This document shows, piece by piece, positions 5,503-7,647 of a DNA stretch of 7,647 nt (position 1 is its first letter; each line of letters starts with the position of its first letter). The notes beneath the pieces are model-generated. The model saw nothing but the letters and a program-made list of their open reading frames with translations. It was not told the DNA's origin and did not search any database. The DNA is from Deltaproteobacteria bacterium (lineage in GTDB: Bacteria; Desulfobacterota; Binatia; DP-6), in NCBI GenBank assembly GCA_005879205.1, contig VBLD01000085.1, positions 18,192 through 25,838 on the forward strand, given 5' to 3'. A program made the position numbers and the translations under genes.

Positions 5503-6606
5503 ATGAGAAAGATCACCGTCGGCATCGTCGGTGTGGGCAACTGTGCCAGCAGCCTGCTGCAGGGCATCGAGTTCTATCGCGCCCCGGACCCGGCGACCGA
5601 CGGGCACCCGATCGGCCTCATGCACTACGAGGTCTGCGGCTATCGTCCGAGCGACATCGAGGCGGTGTGTGCCTTCGACGTCGATGCGCGGAAGGTGGGC
5701 CAGCCCCTCGACGTGGCCGCGGTGGCGCTGCCCAACAACACGCGTCCCCTCTATCCGCGGCTGCCGCGTTCGCCGGTGGTCGTGGAGATGGGTCCGGTGC
5801 TCGACGGCATCTCGGAGCACATGCGCGACTACCCCCCCGAGGAGGCGTTCGTCGTCGCCGAGCGACGACCGGTGGACGTCGTCGAGGTGCTCCAGCGCAG
5901 CGGCGCGGAGATCGTGGTCAACTATCTGCCGGTCGGCAGCCAGGCCGCGACCGAGCACTATGCCCGCGCCTGTCTCGAAGCCGGCGTGTCGCTGGTCAAT
6001 TGCATCCCCGTGTTCATCGCCTCCGATCCGCAATGGGCCGCGGAGTTCGAGCGGCGCCGCATTCCGATCATCGGCGACGACGTCAAGTCGCAGCTCGGCG
6101 CCACCATCCTGCATCGGATGCTCGCCCGCCTGTTCGTCGATCGCGGTGTCTCCCTCGACCGCACCTACCAGCTGAACACGGGCGGCAACACCGACTTCCT
6201 GAACATGCTCAACCGAGCGCGCACGGGGGCGAAGCGGCGCTCCAAGACCGAGGCCGTGCAGAGCATGCTTCCCGAGCCCCTGCCGCGGGCTGACATCCAC
6301 ATCGGGCCGAGCGACTACGTGGCGTGGCAGCGCGACAACAAGGTGTGCTTCCTCCGCATGGAGGGCCGCGGGTTCGCCAACGCGCCCATCGAGCTCGAGG
6401 TCCGGCTGTCGGTCGAGGACAGCCCCAACTCCGCCGGCTGTGTGATCGACGCCATCCGCTGCTGCCGCGTGGCGCGCGATCGGGGCATCGGCGGTCCGCT
6501 CACCAGCGTGGCGGCGTACCTGATGAAGCACCCGCCGCGGCAGCTCGCCGACGATCTCGCGAAGGAACGGGTCGAGCACTTCCTCCGCGGGGAGATCGAG
6601 CGCTAG
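5503..6606 (+). CDS. ino1: Inositol-3-phosphate synthase (myo-inositol-1-phosphate synthase)
   Basis: NAD-dependent enzyme that turns glucose 6-phosphate into 1D-myo-inositol 3-phosphate, the first committed step to inositol lipids and solutes. The N-terminal Rossmann motif is GIVGVGNCASS at 7-17. The catalytic core shows GDDVKSQLGATILHR (191-205), with the family lysine at K195. LNTGGNTDFLNM (224-235) and SKTEAVQS (247-254, K248) follow. Next come VAWQRDNKVCFL (273-284, K280) and LSVEDSPNSAG (302-312). At 367 residues it is the compact bacterial/archaeal form; the yeast enzyme is over 500. The ATG at 5503 begins right at the first Rossmann strand. The phosphatidyltransferase gene begins 2 bp after its stop codon, which fits a pathway making phosphatidylinositol phosphate from CDP-lipid and inositol phosphate. 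No inositol monophosphatase gene is seen here. Confidence 0.96.
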   Translation: MRKITVGIVGVGNCASSLLQGIEFYRAPDPATDGHPIGLMHYEVCGYRPSDIEAVCAFDVDARKVGQPLDVAAVALPNNTRPLYPRLPRSPVVVEMGPVLDGISEHMRDYPPEEAFVVAERRPVDVVEVLQRSGAEIVVNYLPVGSQAATEHYARACLEAGVSLVNCIPVFIASDPQWAAEFERRRIPIIGDDVKSQLGATILHRMLARLFVDRGVSLDRTYQLNTGGNTDFLNMLNRARTGAKRRSKTEAVQSMLPEPLPRADIHIGPSDYVAWQRDNKVCFLRMEGRGFANAPIELEVRLSVEDSPNSAGCVIDAIRCCRVARDRGIGGPLTSVAAYLMKHPPRQLADDLAKERVEHFLRGEIER

Positions 6607-6608
6607 GC

Positions 6609-7148
6609 GTGCCGCCGGCCTGCCGGCCGGGAACCGCCGCCGTCGCCGCGGGCGTCATCGGCGTCGCGGTGGTCCTCGCGCTCAGGGGCTACGCGCGCAC
6701 CGTGGTCGCCTCGGCGGCCGCCGATGCGGCGCCGCCGCTGCTCGGCCCGCGCGTGCGTGGCTGGTACAGGGGCGTGCTCGCGCCCTTCGAGGACCAGCTC
6801 GTCGTCTGGGGCGTGCGGGCCGATCTGCTCACGTATGCGCAGCTAGGTGTGAGCCTCGTCGCGGGGGCGGCGTTCTGGGCGGGGTGGATCTTCGTGGCCG
6901 GCTGGCTCACGATCCTGGCGGGCACCCTCGACATCCTCGATGGCGGTGTCGCGCGACGCAACGGAGCCGCCGGACGCCGGGGGGCGCTCGTCGATTCCGT
7001 GGTCGACCGCTACTCCGAGTTTGCGACCTTTCTCGGGCTCGGTGCGTTCTTCCGCGGCAGCTGGGTGCTGCTGGCCGCGCTCTCAGCCTGGACCGCCCTC
7101 GTTCGGGCGCGGCTCGCCTTCCGGGCGCTCGGGGGCACACCTGCATGA
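6609..7148 (+). CDS. CDP-alcohol phosphatidyltransferase, catalytic N-terminal part (possible phosphatidylinositol phosphate synthase), truncated
   Basis: Membrane enzyme that transfers a phosphatidyl group from CDP-diacylglycerol (or a similar CDP-lipid) to an alcohol. Next to ino1 the alcohol is probably inositol phosphate; this is inference. The full family signature is present: D108-x2-D111-G112-x2-A115-R116-x8-G125-x3-D129-x3-D133, with the last Asp as the expected catalytic base. Membrane segments lie at about 9-25 (extra, before the family domain), 78-94, 95-107, 136-147 and 150-165. The reading frame then stops after RARLAFRALGGTPA, two helices short of the usual six-helix domain. The missing helices are encoded in the next frame from 7145. 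The GTG at 6609, 2 bp after ino1, has only a distant Shine-Dalgarno; GTG 6753 would give a more standard N-terminus without the extra helix. Confidence 0.82.
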   Translation: MPPACRPGTAAVAAGVIGVAVVLALRGYARTVVASAAADAAPPLLGPRVRGWYRGVLAPFEDQLVVWGVRADLLTYAQLGVSLVAGAAFWAGWIFVAGWLTILAGTLDILDGGVARRNGAAGRRGALVDSVVDRYSEFATFLGLGAFFRGSWVLLAALSAWTALVRARLAFRALGGTPA

Positions 7149-7348
7149 GCGACGCTCCGGGCGGGAAGTCGCGGCCAGTCGGCTTCCTGCTCCTGGTCCT
7201 CGGACTCGGCGTGAGGATGGATTCGTCGTGGGACCTTTTGTCCTCGCTCCTGATCGGGGCCGGGCTCGTGACGGCGACGATCGGGCTGTGGGCGCTCGCC
7301 CGCCCGGGGATGCGCGAGTCTTTCGTCCCGCGGCGAGCCGGGGAATAA
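7145..7348 (+). CDS. C-terminal membrane part of the split CDP-alcohol phosphatidyltransferase (or small membrane protein)
   Basis: A 67-residue ORF whose ATG overlaps the preceding TGA (ATGA at 7145-7148). It has two membrane helices, about 11-23 (PVGFLLLVLGLGV) and 29-52 (containing LLIGAGLVTATIGLWALA), and a basic tail ending VPRRAGE. The order KSRP, hydrophobic helix, short loop, second helix, then Arg-rich end is what follows the catalytic part in CDP-alcohol phosphatidyltransferases, and it supplies exactly the two helices that the upstream ORF lacks. A one-base shift at the G5 run 7131-7135 would join both frames into a single protein of about 246 residues. The same G-run lies 9 bases before this ATG and could serve as a Shine-Dalgarno, so independent coupled translation is also possible. 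Confidence 0.68.
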   Translation: MSDAPGGKSRPVGFLLLVLGLGVRMDSSWDLLSSLLIGAGLVTATIGLWALARPGMRESFVPRRAGE

Positions 7349-7374
7349 TGCCGCGCGGCCCTGCCCGGGCCGCT

Positions 7375-7380
7375 GGAGGG
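7375..7380 (+). promoter_or_regulatory. Strong Shine-Dalgarno before a CTG start
   Basis: GGAGGG at 7375-7380 lies 5 bases before CTG at 7386, in the frame of the flippase-like protein. No ATG, GTG or TTG occurs in that frame after the last upstream stop codon, so this site decides the proposed start. Confidence 0.6.
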
Positions 7381-7385
7381 ACCGC

Positions 7386-7647
7386 CTGCGCACCGCGCTC
7401 CGCTCATTCGTCGGCGTTGCCGTCTCGCTGCTCTGCCTGTACTTCGCGACCCGCGGGACGGACTGGCAGCGGGTAGGCGCGTTGCTGGCCGGGGCGCGGC
7501 CCGGCTGGGCGGCGGCCCTCGTCGGCGTCAGCCTGGTGACGCTCTACATCCGGGCGCAGCGCTGGCGCGTGCTGCTGCGCCCCATGGGCCACGTCGAGCT
7601 CTATCCGGCCCTCGCGGCGACGGCCATCGGCTTCGGGGCGAGCTCCG
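7386..7647 (+). CDS. Flippase-like membrane protein (lysylphosphatidylglycerol synthase TM domain/UPF0104), N-terminal part, cut by window edge
   Basis: The frame from CTG 7386 to the window end (87 codons) matches the start of the LPG_synthase_TM/UPF0104 family, integral membrane proteins that include the flippase half of MprF and many proteins of unknown substrate near glycolipid genes. The first membrane segment is at about 8-22, followed by RGTDW (23-27). A second segment at about 41-55 runs into the hallmark RWRVLLRPMG (59-68), and then ATAIGFGASS (78-87). The unusual point is the start: a GGAGGG sits 5 bases upstream of the CTG, and the encoded N-terminus has exactly the short length usual for this family. 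It is the last visible member of the ino1 operon, 37 bp after the preceding stop codon. A role in moving an inositol-containing lipid is inference from context. Confidence 0.82.
   Translation, partial: MRTALRSFVGVAVSLLCLYFATRGTDWQRVGALLAGARPGWAAALVGVSLVTLYIRAQRWRVLLRPMGHVELYPALAATAIGFGASS

Noticed and set aside
5425..6579. Minus-strand ORF of 384 codons opposite ino1
   Set aside because: ino1 on the plus strand is unmistakable; the opposite frame is His/Arg/Asp-rich shadow without a family pattern.
7348..7476. ORF starting with the ATG that overlaps the TAA at 7346-7348
   Set aside because: Its translation is Arg/Ser/Ala-rich without membrane segments, while another frame over the same bases gives a clear flippase-like protein. 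The ATG may only matter if there is a base missing or added nearby.

Overview
The window is a GC-rich (roughly 70% by eye) stretch of bacterial chromosome, densely packed with genes whose third codon positions are almost all G or C. It shows no mobile elements, CRISPR arrays, tRNAs or rRNAs. The gene set suggests a Gram-negative-like lineage of soil or subsurface type, for example the deltaproteobacteria-like, Binatota, Rokubacteria or Methylomirabilota groups. It includes a long-chain polyprenyl diphosphate synthase of IspB type, a MoaA with an intact C-terminal GG, an Mrp/ApbC protein with an N-terminal DUF59 domain, an Allochromatium-type ferredoxin, and an archaeal/actinobacterial-style inositol-phosphate synthase. 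The taxon is inference only and cannot be fixed from this sequence.

Left part, minus strand (about 1-3612, read right to left): a polyprenyl diphosphate synthase (quinone side chain), a 172-bp spacer rich in GC palindromes, then a tight run of four genes: moaA (molybdenum cofactor), an unrecognised 226-residue protein 5 bp after it, an unrecognised 82-residue protein with a good Shine-Dalgarno, and the N-terminal 151 residues of a family III (CaiB/BaiF) CoA-transferase that leaves the window at base 1.

Middle (3613-3925): a 313-bp divergent spacer without an intact gene. It holds a candidate minus-strand promoter for the polyprenyl synthase. It also holds a minus-strand coding-like remnant whose translation resembles the end of a DUF11-type surface repeat. 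A perfect 7-bp GC inverted repeat abuts the start codon of mrp.

Right part, plus strand (3926-7647): mrp (Fe-S cluster carrier ATPase), then a two-cluster ferredoxin with its own clear sigma70-like promoter. After these comes a likely inositol-phospholipid operon with a good candidate promoter: ino1 (inositol-3-phosphate synthase), a CDP-alcohol phosphatidyltransferase whose catalytic half and last two membrane helices lie in two ORFs overlapping by ATGA, and the start of a flippase-like membrane protein that has no ATG, GTG or TTG start but a strong Shine-Dalgarno before a CTG. Together these would make inositol phosphate, join it to a CDP-lipid, and possibly move the product or a glycosylated derivative across the membrane.

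Most worth a second look are the split phosphatidyltransferase, the CTG start that follows it, the DUF11-like remnant, and the dyad at the mrp start. Nothing here is a clearly new multi-gene system; the nearest candidates are the moaA-coupled unknown gene and the inositol-lipid operon.
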